From Parapristionchus giblindavisi (taxonomy: Eukaryota > Nematoda > Chromadorea > Rhabditida > Diplogasteridae), in contig CALSFV010000018.1 in the NCBI GenBank assembly GCA_943737045.1, positions 992,001-1,056,000 on the forward strand: 64,000 nt of DNA, in the 5' to 3' direction. Each line of letters begins with the position of its first letter. Position 1 is the first letter of the stretch. Made by a program: the position numbers and the translations under genes. Below, in pieces: positions 1-11,300 of this stretch. Below the pieces are notes generated by a model, which was given only the letters and a program-made list of their open reading frames with translations, did not search any database and was not told the origin of the DNA.

Positions 1-185
1 ATGATGCATGAATTACATGGCACAAAGATAAGTACAAGACATGTTCAAATATTAACAACAAAAAACAAACGTTGAGTTCTTTTTGTAGAGAAGGATCGGC
101 TGATGAGAACTTAGATGTTCGCATGACATTAGTCCATTGTGTAGAAGAAATGAGGAAAGATATCTTAAATGATAATACAAGTTAG
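1..185 (+). CDS. Last exon of an unidentified + strand gene (5' part outside window)
   Basis: An acceptor-like TTTTTGTAG ends at about 87 and is followed by an open stretch reading GSADENLDVRMTLVHCVEEM and so on to a TAG at 183-185. Composition is protein-like (acidic and amphipathic, possibly helical) and no stop interrupts it. Bases 1-87 look like the end of an intron. The product is not recognised. A homologue search with the 31 or so residues, or a transcript ending near 200-450, would settle it. The gene points toward Nup35, which starts 800 bp downstream on the same strand. Confidence 0.45.
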
Positions 186-570
186 ATAACATATCTTATG
201 CAAGATCGCTAAATTACTATGCAGACGTTTAAATCCTTTCTCGATCACGGATAATTTGCGCAATTAATGACGTGATCAAACATGGAATATACAAGAATCA
301 TATATGAATTATCCCTGATAATGCATGGCTTCTGGGATTTCATGCAAGATTTAAGAAATAAACAATGCCTTTTTCAATAATATGCTCTTACAATTAGAAC
401 AATGCTGTAAGCTTTCTCCGTTAAACGTTTACGATTTGTCAGAATGTAGTACGCGTAAGAAGCAATGCTACATTAATAAGCGATGTGGGATTAGAACTAT
501 CCCGCAAAGTAAGATGCGCCCACTTAGAGCTTAGTCGCGCTCTACTATACCATTCTTTAGAGTAAAATAC

Positions 571-654
571 CTCTTTGAGAACAGCCATACACTCTTCCTC
601 CTTGGCCATCTGAGCCTCATGGATCAAACGGGATAGTTTTGTGAGAGTCTCCAT
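571..654 (-). CDS. Isolated 28-codon exon-like block
   Basis: On the minus strand CTTCAG is followed immediately by ATG, then 28 uninterrupted codons (METLTKLSRLIHEAQMAKEE and so on, ending VLKE) and a GTATTT donor-like site. It is 84 bases, phase 0 at both ends, with a helical charged composition. The ATG directly after a CAG acceptor would suit a trans-spliced first exon. I cannot find a convincing next exon between 1 and 570, and the + strand gene ending at 185 lies in its path, so this is either the start of a gene nested there or a chance open stretch. Function unknown. Confidence 0.35.
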
Positions 655-979
655 CTGAAGTACAGAAATATGGCAGTCTGGAAAGCAAACAGTAAAGATT
701 TTACAAAGACTGAAGTAGAAGAGCAAAATATGGGAGTTAATTAGGAAATTAATAAAGCACAGAAAATAACCTGAAAGAAAGAGCGCTTGAAATTCAAAAA
801 TTGAGAAAACAATGAAAAGCTATATTTTCCCGCAAAATAGGCGGAGTCACCGAATGCGCGCGCGACACCCACATTTAATGTATGCGGCACGCGGTTAATA
901 TTTTCAAATTTTCGCATCGTTTATAGCGTCCCATTTTACTTGTTTGTTATCGTTTGAAGTGGTTATTTGCAGTGTGGAG
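655..979. promoter_or_regulatory. Putative promoter/5' region of Nup35
   Basis: About 325 bp without a gene separates the minus-strand exon-like block from the Nup35 start codon. It is AT-rich except for a GC-rich island near 830-895 with GGCGGAGTC and GCGCGCGCG. TTTGCAG ends 9 bases before the Nup35 ATG, a possible trans-splice acceptor. No TATA box can be assigned with confidence. Confidence 0.3.
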
Positions 980-3900
980 ATGTTTAACAACTCCTCTTAT
1001 GCCTCACCCACTTCTCCATCTCAGGAGAATCACACCAGCGCCCCACCAAGCTTCCTGTTCGGAAATCAAAACAAACGCCGCTCTGTAGCTCTCTCGAGCG
1101 CAAATCCTTGTGAGTTTTCTTCATCGTATAGGATCGGCTACCAGAAAGGCCTCAGTCATTTTGGTTGTCGATCATGTAGCTTATTGAACGGACAACCAAA
1201 AAGGCCGCGCACAGCGTTCTCATGACTTTCAAAGCAAGAACGACCGCTCAACATACAAACTCTCTCGAATACAATGGTCTCTCCTTTGTCTTGCTTTGGA
1301 AGAAAAATGGCTTGGACCAGAATACTGTGCGCGGCAGTATTATTAAAAATTGTATGGAATATCATATTTGTTCTTTTATTTCCACCATTCTAGCTACATG
1401 CATTTTCATACCCTCACTATAGGAGGATTGACTCACTAAATGCGGCTAATTTTCAGGATAGATCCTCTATATAAGGCTCTTTTTTTATGCGAAAGATTAC
1501 AATTTAAGCGAAAAAAAATAATGAGTTTCTTAAATCGACCCATCATGTTTCGAAAATCCACTCACAAAATAGAGACATCCTTTGAGGGACTGTATGTCTA
1601 GCTATACTCTTTCACATATAAAGTGTTTTATGTTATACATTGTGAATTTATTAATTTTTACATTTGCAGACCTGAACTCCTCTCTTACCTACTCTGGCGC
1701 GCCCTCCACAGACATTTTCGCCTCACCGTCCCCCATTCCTTCACATGTCAAAGGTTTCGTGTCTGTCTTGTACAGACCGCTTAATATTGCATATTCCAGA
1801 ATCTTCCGGTGGTAGTGGTTCAAAGACAGTTCACTGGTCACCTACAGTGGAAGATGGTACAGCGACACGACCAATATCTCGACTGGGCTCTTCCACTAAG
1901 GGACCACCTCTGCGATCGATGAGAGATGATGTAAGATTACTTATGATTTAGTATTGAGGTCGGTTTATTGTTAAGACTCGTTGGTCTTTCCTCTCGGTGT
2001 AGATCAAGTTTCTCTCCTGTTGTGAAAATTACGTTTGCATGCAACCCCATGCATTTGTTCATTGCCCTATCTTACAGCAGACATGGGCGGGGTACTTGGA
2101 GCTCGATTCAACAGGGGGCATCCGAACGAAAAATGGTTAATTTTACAGGGGGCCTTAACTTTTTTATCAAATATTTCACATAAACGTCATTTTTTACATG
2201 GGGCATTCCATAATTTTACGAAAAACCTTAATTTTACAGGGGGAGGCACCCCCATGTCGGCGCCCATGTATGCCTTACAGTACGGATTATCATTTGTTTC
2301 TTACAGATCGATTCACCAGCTCCCAAGCAGCCTCGTGCACCCACTGTACAATCTACGCCATCACAAATGTCTTCCGTGGAGAGTACACCTACTGCCGCTG
2401 ATCACTGGGTATATAGTCCATAGATGAGTTAGATTATCAATTGCCCTTCCTAGGTTACTGTATTCGGATTCCCTCCCAACTACTCGGACAAGGTCTTCAA
2501 GTTAATGAGCAGACACGGGGAAATCGTGTCGCAGCAGGTAGATATGGTTCTTTTTTTATACAATCATTGTTATTGTTGTGTTTGGGACGATAATCGTCTT
2601 CATACGTGGGCACCACTGCCGCTAGCTGCAATACATCCCCGATTTTTGGCACCCGACCCCCGATTTTCCAAAAAAATCCCTCAAAATGACGTATAAATGC
2701 TCCATTTTTTTGCTTCCGACCCCCCGATTTTCATTTCCAGCGACAATGCCCGCCCACGTATGATCGTCTTATACAAAAAAATAATTTACTATTCTTTATA
2801 CGAATTAAGTAATGAATTCCTGAACCGGAAATGAATCGTTCGCTATGTCATCTTTTCAAACTTTCTTTCCGAGTGTCCTCTTCATAAAGCCAAAAATGTA
2901 TTTTGTTTGTTTTTCCAATACATGCTTACATTGATGCTATATAATATTATAATGCTTGAATACAAATACAAATTCATCCATGTGAAAACTTCGTAGTACG
3001 AATAGTGGCACAAACGTACTACGAAATTTGTCCTCCCCCACTCCTAACTCTATCTTGTTCTAGGTACCTGCTCGAGGCAACTGGGTTAATATTCGCTATT
3101 CATGTGCTCTACATGCACAACAAGCACTCGCTCGTAACGCCGCTCTTATCGATGGTGTTGTACGCATCGGAGTCGTACCCTGCACAGATCATGTACGGTA
3201 TCGTTTATTGATTGATCTATTTATTGTCATACTGTCATGAAAGGACGATTGAGTGCGTTATCAGTTGATAAAATAGTATCATTATCCAAACTAGGCTCGA
3301 TGATATTCTGTTGGTGCAACGATTCACAATTGTTAGATTTTTAATGCATGCTCTCTATGAATATGCAAACATTACTAATAGTCTTTCATAACAGGAAGTA
3401 ATGGAGAATGCTAATCGATCATCGCTCAATCTATCGTATGTTAAACAACCAAAGGAGGATGAAAATAGGTTAAAGATTTTCTTATTGAAAATGTATGCCA
3501 GTCGGTTGATGTTGCTTTCTATCTCTCAATTGTATTACCGTCATCTATTCCATGCATCACACTTCAAAAGTTTCACATAGTTCTTAACTACTATTTTAAG
3601 AATTATCATACAACACCATGAGCAACTAATTATAAAGAACTAAATTTGTAATGTGTTGCTCCTGATTTCTTTATAGATTAGATTAGTTGTGATCAAATAC
3701 ATGACATATTATAGACAAGAACTTCCACCTCCGATGGCACCCACAGCTGAGACTTCCTTCAATGCATCACTTCTGAATGCATCTTCATCGGTTCGTGCAG
3801 AGACATCCACCATCTCCAGAACAGGCAGCTTAAGGTTTCTCACACTTCTTATTCATTTTAGTTGTATTATATCGGATATTTGTTACTTCCATAATTTTGA

Positions 3901-4570
3901 CATCTTATACTATAATATGACTTTCATTATGCTGTCGTATATTCGATGGGCTCGAATTAGGCTGCTTTATCATTTGAATCATTGGTTGTTAACTTTTTTT
4001 CAGATCAGCATCACGAGCTGGTATGAGAAGTCTGGCAGCCTCCACGCCTAGAACCAATGTATGGTATCTTCTAACTTCTATAAGCATAATTCTTTTCAAA
4101 TACTAGTGCGATACAAGCATTACAAATCGTTAAACAAAAGTGCAATCTCCTCGCGCAACTGTGTTTTTCTTTTATTGTGTACTATATATTAGTCTCTTTT
4201 GAACACTATACAGTGATAATTTAGCTACAGTACTTCTGGCAAGATATTTTGAATCTGTGGATAATTGATATGGGTAAATGTGTCTTCTGGAGGGGTCCCA
4301 CCATTTGTCCAAAGGCCCCGAATTTGTCGAATTTCAAAAAGGTATTTGTCCCCGAAAAAATGCCTTTACTATCTTTTGGTAAAAGAAACGTTTTCCTACA
4401 TTGCTATTTAAAGGTCCCACAAAATCGGTGCGAATGAGTTTTTGAAACAACCTTTTATGAATTGTTCTGTATTGATTTCTATATCCCTTTTATTATTGCA
4501 GGACTTATTCAAAGGAGAATCAACCGAGCAGGAAGGACTCATGGGACGTATATGGTCACTACTTGGATAA
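980..4570 (+). CDS. NUP35: Nucleoporin Nup35/Nup53 (MPPN RRM-like domain)
   Basis: Structural nucleoporin of the inner pore ring; the family links Nup155 and Nup93 to the pore membrane. Ten exons join in frame to 945 bases (314 residues): 980-1109, 1670-1753, 1800-1930, 2307-2408, 2454-2537, 3064-3192, 3395-3435, 3715-3834, 4004-4058, 4502-4570, all with GT/AG borders. The N-terminal third is Ser/Pro-rich and holds VHWSP, a family hallmark. The MPPN/RRM fold begins at VTVFGFPPNYSDKVFKLM and continues through GNWVNIRYSCALHAQQAL to the conserved IGVVPCTD. The C-terminus ends LMGRIWSLLG and stop, matching the short amphipathic membrane-binding helix that ends Nup53 proteins. Length fits animal homologues. 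Start chosen as the first ATG after an acceptor-like CAG. Introns 3 and 5 carry MITEs. Confidence 0.93.
1396..1545. mobile_element. Degenerate copy of the CATACATTTTC MITE family
   Basis: Lies in Nup35 intron 1. It shares long similarity with the intact copy at 46757-46938: CATTTTCATACCCTCAC, then CGGCTAATTTTCAGG, then GAAAGATTACAATTTAAGCG. The right terminal repeat is missing or decayed, so the border is approximate. No target duplication is visible. Confidence 0.6.
2078..2272. mobile_element. MITE with CATGGGCG termini, Nup35 intron 3
   Basis: About 195 bp with inverted ends (CAGACATGGGCG and CGCCCATGTATG). The flanks TCTTACAG (2070-2077) and CCTTACAG (2273-2280) match at 7 of 8 bases, consistent with an 8-bp target duplication (hAT-like). 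The interior has three short repeats around TTTTACAGGGGG. It leaves the host intron's 3' splice site intact. Confidence 0.6.
2601..2762. mobile_element. hAT-like MITE, CATACGTGGGC family, copy 1
   Basis: 162-bp element in Nup35 intron 5. The ends are CATACGTGGGCACC and its inverse GCCCGCCCACGTATG. A perfect 8-bp duplication ATCGTCTT flanks it (2593-2600 and 2763-2770). The interior contains repeated CCCCCGATTTT. A copy of the same length lies at 55532-55693 and a longer one at 37267-37469. Confidence 0.9.
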
Positions 4571-5365
4571 ACTAACCTCATGCCCCTTATTCTCCCAAAT
4601 ACCGTCCACTTTTCATTAGTCTCAGTGAATCTCGTCGGTACACTCATAGTAGATAACATTTATATTTATCATTAATTTTAACCGGATCAACAATTGGATA
4701 CAATACAACGGTGTTATCTTTTCATTTTTATTTATCAGTGGGTTCAACAAAGTATTTTGAGTGAAATATGAGCAAAAAATCTCCTTGAGTCGTCCCGTCG
4801 TTTTTTCGTTTCGTCGAAAATATGTCTTATTTGCTAATGGATGGGTTGTCCACGACTTGTATTAGATATAAAAGTATATAAGTGAAAGATTACGGTATTT
4901 TGATTTTCGTGTTCCGCTGGACAACCCTTTGTTTACTACGTATCGATTAATTGACTGCTGATTATTGATTATTAGGTTATGAATGATATTATTAATCAAT
5001 ATATATTGATTGATTCAATGTATTCCATTCTCTCGACCGTCTAACTTGCTCTCCATATGAGTGACCATCATTGTTGTATCCTCGTCTTCTGAAATTATAT
5101 ATTTATTTATTGTTCCCACACTATCTTTCACATTGTTCCGTGATTTGTAGAAATGAAGTATTTATGAGTATTTATTTGGTCACACTTGTGAAGGGTATGA
5201 TAATAATAGGTAACGGGATAGGAGGATATGCCTTGTGAATAAACTTATTTGGGTTCGGAAATATGTTGTTTAATGTTTCCAAACTACTATATATACTATA
5301 CGGCAAACTACTATGGTAGTTTGCCGTATAGAATATACAATATGTACAAACGACGATAGATGATG
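4571..5365. other. Convergent intergenic region between Nup35 and myosin 3' ends
   Basis: About 800 bp, AT-rich, with no convincing gene. It should hold both 3' UTRs: TTTATT at about 5106 and 5166 would be AATAAA signals for the minus-strand myosin. A near-perfect 36-base hairpin at about 5297-5332 (arms CTATACGGCAAACTAC) lies in the presumed myosin 3' UTR. Confidence 0.5.
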
Positions 5366-8300
5366 TTAAACATGTAACTCACGAGTCAATAATTGTATCT
5401 GTCGATGTAATCGTTGAATCTTTCCCTTTAGTATACCATTATCATCTCTCACTGATTGAAGTTCACTCTCAGCTTCATATGCACGAGACTGCCAGTTCTC
5501 ACCGACCACAACCTCAACATTTATCATACTAGTCTAGACATCATATATGTACTGTATCTACTATTCATACTGTATCTACTATTGTATACCTGTGAATCTG
5601 TGACCTTCCCAGCCTGTGCCAATTTCTCCTTGAACTTTTCCAGCTGAGTGGTCACTCGTTCAACGTCCTTCGTCAATTCCTCGTTTGTTCGTTCAGCCAT
5701 GCCACATTTCTGTAAGATATTTAATCAATAGTTCATCAATATTAATCAATACTTACATGTTCGGCTTTTCGCTTCTCATCTTCGAGGGTATCGATACGCG
5801 CCATTAACTTCTTCCTGGAACAGTTCCGAGTTTACGAATTAAGACACTAGGGCCAACTCGGCGTTAACTTCATTAAATATCTCTTAATCTACGACCTCAG
5901 TGCAGTCATCTCTCCCGAATTCTCATTCGCACCGTCTTCCCAACGTCTACGCCACTCCTCCACGTCTGTTTGGGCCTTCTTCAAACGCACTTCGAGACTC
6001 ATTGACTGCAAAGTTGATTTTTGATCTATAGTCTTAGATATTTGATCTTTATTCATTGATCTTGATGCCTACCTTTCCCTCCTCCACCTCCAATCTCCTA
6101 TCTGCCTCTTCCGCCCTTTGGAGCGTTGTCTTGTATTGCTTCAACGCTGACGTCTTCTCACCTTCTAACGTTGATATAGTAATCTTGTATACTTCAATCT
6201 CTCGTCTAGCTAAAGCCAGATCCGTGGAAAGGTTTTGATTCATTCGTTCTTGATCGTTGATCCTCCTCTCTGTATCTATCAACATCATTGAAGGCGATCT
6301 CACGATAGAAGTGGATGGAGTCTGAGCCTCAATGATCTAATACAACGGGGTTAACAGAAGTTCTCAGGTCGTACGCATTCTCACTGATCTAGTTTAGCCA
6401 TTATTGTGGTGGTTATCGTGCAAAACTGAACCGTGCAGACTATAGCAACTTAGTGTGGGTTACGGTAGCTACCTTGTACGGTGCGGTAACTTAGAGTTAT
6501 TGTCATGGTACAAGTAACGGTTACGGTACCCGAGAGCTATGGTACCTTGGGCCGGATTACGATACCTCGGGCATGGGTTCGGTCATTCGTCGGGACAGGG
6601 TTCGTAACGAGGACATCGATGATACTGACATCATTGAAGAGAATGAGGTCTGACGAGAGAGCATACGAGAGGAACTTCGACCTGTGAAAAGATCAAAGAT
6701 CATTGCGAATAGTGTGCATGACTATTATCTATACGAAATCAGTGTTTTGATGTAAGAAATGAGAGAATAAATACATATTCTCTACTTGACAGATAAAATA
6801 CGAATGATGACATGAATGAGTAAAACTAACGTAGACCAGAAGTGAATCCAGATGAAGCTCCATAATCAGAATCAATTGATGATTCACGTTCAAATATTGA
6901 ATCAGTCATACTCCGAGAGGCCTTCTCACTCTCAAGTCTGCAAAGTTTAGGTTACCCATACCCTTTATGATTTTATCATTTATGATTTATAACTGTGATT
7001 AATAAATAACTGTGCGTATCTCGATTTCCGAATCTATCAAGATCTGTTCAATGATTGAGATACAAAATGCGGTCGTTATTCATCCAATGATCTATCATTT
7101 CATGTACACTCTATTTCTGTTATCATTTCATTCAGTAATAATTCCTATCTTCAATGGAAAAAAATATACTTGCTGTTCTTCCGCTTTAGATCATCCACAA
7201 TCTCATTGAGTTCCGTCATCTGAATATCGATTTATAGATTGATTGATTTATAATTGGTGAGTGATGATCGAGTTGTGTACCGGTTATTGATTATTTTTCC
7301 ACTGATTATCGATTGATTCTTTCAAACCTTCTGTTTATGGGAGTGTTTGAGCTGTTCTAGACATTCTTTCATCACTGCTTCTTTCTCATCCAATTTCTTC
7401 TCGAGCATTCGAACCGTGCGGGCACCCTCGCGGCCTTGCTCCTTCTGCAATTATCGATTCATTATTGCGCAATATTCTTATAAGATTCGGGGGCGATCGT
7501 TTTGCCAACGATCGTTTGCACAACGGATCATAAATCGGTTGGGATTTGGTGTATGGCAACCAAAGTAGCACCATTGTTATCAGTGGGAGTGTGCGGTATT
7601 GGGCTACCGTAACCGCCAGGAATCGCGAACTGATTTTTTCAGTTGATCCATGACCCGGGGTTCATGGTTGAAAATGGCGAAAGTCGAAAAATTCATGATG
7701 ATCCCAGACCAAATACTATTTGCCATTATATCAATAGTGAGCCAACTTTTCTCTTTCTGGATACCGTAACCCGAACTACCGTAATCTAGCTACCGTACCC
7801 TACAATATTATAGCGAAATTCACGGAAATCCCTGTTCGATTACGGTAGTACGGGTTATGGTATCCCGAAAGATAAAAAGTGGCTCACTATTGATGTAATG
7901 GCAACTAGTATTTGGTCTCGAAGTATCATGAATTTTTCGACTTCGGCCATTTTCAACCATGAACCAGGGTCATGGGTCAACTGAAAAAAATCAGTTCGCG
8001 ATTCCTGGCGGTTATGGTAGAGCAATACCGTACACTCCCACCGATAACAATGGTGCAACTTTGGTTGCCATACGCCAAATCCCAACCGATTTATGATCCG
8101 TTGTGCAAACGATCGTTGGCAAAACGATCGCCCCCCTAAGATTCGTTATTTGATAGGACCAACCAAATAGACTATTGACAGTGATATATTACTTTCATTT
8201 TTCATTGATAAACTAATATATATATATATTAGTTTATCAATGAAAAATGGATTGATAAATTGAAAAGTCTTACCATCTTATCACACTTCTCCTTCATCTT

Positions 8301-11300
8301 ATTTATCTTTGATTCTTTATCATTCAGAATCTCTTTTAGATCATCAATTTGTCCTTCAACCTTCCTTCGTTTCTTCTTCTCCTCATTAACCAAACCATCA
8401 GCACGAGCGACGCGACTCTGAATTAGTGATCATTGATCTTTGAACTCACTTAACATTGAACCATGATCTTTGACCTTAGAACTCACTTATCATTGAACCT
8501 TGGTCTTTGATCTTTGAACTCACTTATCATTGAACCTTGTTCTTTGATCTTTGAACTCACTTATCATTGAACCATGATCTTTGACCTTTGAACTCACTTA
8601 TCATTGAACCTTGATCTTTGATCTTTGAACTCACTTAACATTGAACCTTGATCTTTGATCTTTAACTTACCGACATATCAGCAATTGTCCTTTGTAATTC
8701 GTTATTTGTATCAGATATCCTCTTCACTTTCTCCATAAGTTCCTCTCGATCAACTTGGGATCTGGAATGTTTTTGGTTTCATTTTTAGTAATAAAATTCC
8801 GAGATCATGGAATCGAAAAAAATAAAACATATATTAGATGTGACAAATATGTAGCAAAAAGGTGTATGTAATTTTGATGAATGAAAGCGACATACTTGGT
8901 GAGATCCAACTGCATATTATTCCTCTGTTCATTCAATCGATCATGAACTGCTTCCATCTCATCAAATCTACCAAGTAATTCTTCATATTCTCTCTCAATA
9001 TTCTCCTTATCACTACGTTCACGTTCAAGAAGTGCAGTTAACTGAAATGGATCGATAATCTTCTCTCTGGCCACACTCACGCTTTATCTGACTGATAAAG
9101 TGTGTGTCCAGAGCGGAGAGTTTCAGCCTAAATTGTTGGTCTCTAAGGTTTCGGCAATTATGAGACTAATAATAATCAAGTACGTGGCTATTGAAAACAA
9201 AGTTTCATAACATCAAAAAGAGTTGAGTTGTTTTAAATCGTTCTGTGAATCATCAGGCGTAGTTACTAATAGAAAAATAACTTAACTTTCAAGATTATAT
9301 TGATATATTGTTATTGTTTTTGTTTTCAATAATCATACCCTTTTGATCTCCTTTTCCATTTCCTCTTTCTCCAATTGTAATCGATCGCTTGTACGTTCAT
9401 ACTCTCGCAGATGCTCACTCATTTTCTGTAAATTAACCAATCATTATTGTTTTAGATAATCGATAATCAGGAAACATTAATAAAGCAATATTTACCAAAA
9501 CTTTGGCGTGTTGTTCGGCGAATTTCTTCTCGAGTAACGCCATCATGTCTTCGCCTCGCTTCATCTGAGATAAAGATATGATAAGATTGTGAAAGGTTTT
9601 GATGATAAGAGATATTGATCTATCAATCGTATGAATCTATCATGAATTGTTCACTGATAGAAAGAAAATAGTGGATCTCTTCGCGGTCCAAACACTATAC
9701 CCACACTCTCTTAAAATCTGTTCAAGTCTTAAGATCTTCAAAACATTAATGAACGAATTTGCTCGGTTTTGCGACTTCTATTATATAATCTCTGATCATC
9801 AACGCATAATATCAATAATTTTTACCTCGTCGGCCATATCCAACTTTTCACGTCTCAAATTTGCCATCGCATCTTTGGCCATTCTACTGGCATTTTCTTC
9901 ATTGGATCGAGACTCGGTTAGTTCGTCACGAAGTTTATCCATTGCCTGAACAATTCAATTATCAGTTCACAGTTCGTATTTTTTTTTAATTGAGCTAAAT
10001 TTTATGCAAACAGTGAAGAGTGAAGTTGCATGTTTTCTCAGATTTTAGTTTTTTTTTGTCAAAAGGGAATATTTTCGAAAATCTTTTTCAACTACAAGAT
10101 CGACCTCACGCGGAGTTTCAAATATGCAAGCGAATGATTATATTTTACTCTCACTTCCTTCAATAAAGACTAACCTCCAACAATCGTTGATAATCGTAAT
10201 CTTTCTCTTTTATCTCTTCAGTCAATTCGACTATCCTTCTCTCCGCTTCTTCCAATTGTTCTTTCGTCCTCTCGATATTGATTAGAGGACAAACTCGTGA
10301 CCACAAATCGAACCACTCCCAACTGAAATCACACAATAAATATATTGATTATTGATTATCTTTATCACAAGTTTAGTATTTCTTTGTCCTACGTGACTAG
10401 GGCTAATTGTTGAAGTGTCAGACAAATTATTTAAGAAAACAAATAATAAGGGATTATTTTAACATCGCATCTCACTTGCAGAGATGAGCAAACTTTCGGA
10501 CGTTGTATTGGACAGTAACGAGAGCTTCTCTGAAATTTCAATCTTCATCTACATTATTGTGTTTTAAAATACCTTTCGTTCTCAAGTTTGCACAACCGTT
10601 TCTGTTCGAGGTGCCACCTTGTGTAAGCTTGTAGACCAATCAGTAGATGAGACAATCGAGCTGTACGCCTGTTTTCCAACTGAAAAATTAGAGACTATTA
10701 ACATATTATATCATATGCCACCATACAATGTGATCATGGGCAATTTGGTCAAAATAGATGAATAAAAGCCAGCCTGAGACGAAGTAACCACCATGAAACT
10801 ATAGTATAAGATTAATGGCATACACTATTCTCTCGAATCACGCCTCCTTCACATAATCTTAGCCTATTCATCGGTTTATAGACCAGATGTGCTTCATGAG
10901 AATTTAAATCTACCGAAAGGCATTTCAGACTATCACATCTGACTATGTATTTAGAGAAAATGAATCCCCTCTACTGATATATCATGTCATTCATGAGGAA
11001 TTTTAAACGTAGGCAAGCGTATGTAGAGCCGTCTCCACCCCTTTCGCTATATCACTTTAAAATAAATTTATTATTATTGAATTAAATTTATTGATATCAA
11101 TTTTCAATAAAAGTATGCTCTCCGGTATGGTTCCGGAACTATGGAAAAAAGCGTTAGTTAAACCAATCCCGAAAGCATCTGGTAATAATTCGATCACAAA
11201 CTTCAGGCCTATTTCTTTAACATGCTCTATTACGAAAATTTTTGAGAAAATTCTAATTGATAAAATTGTAGAACATATGAACGCATTTGACCTATTTGAT

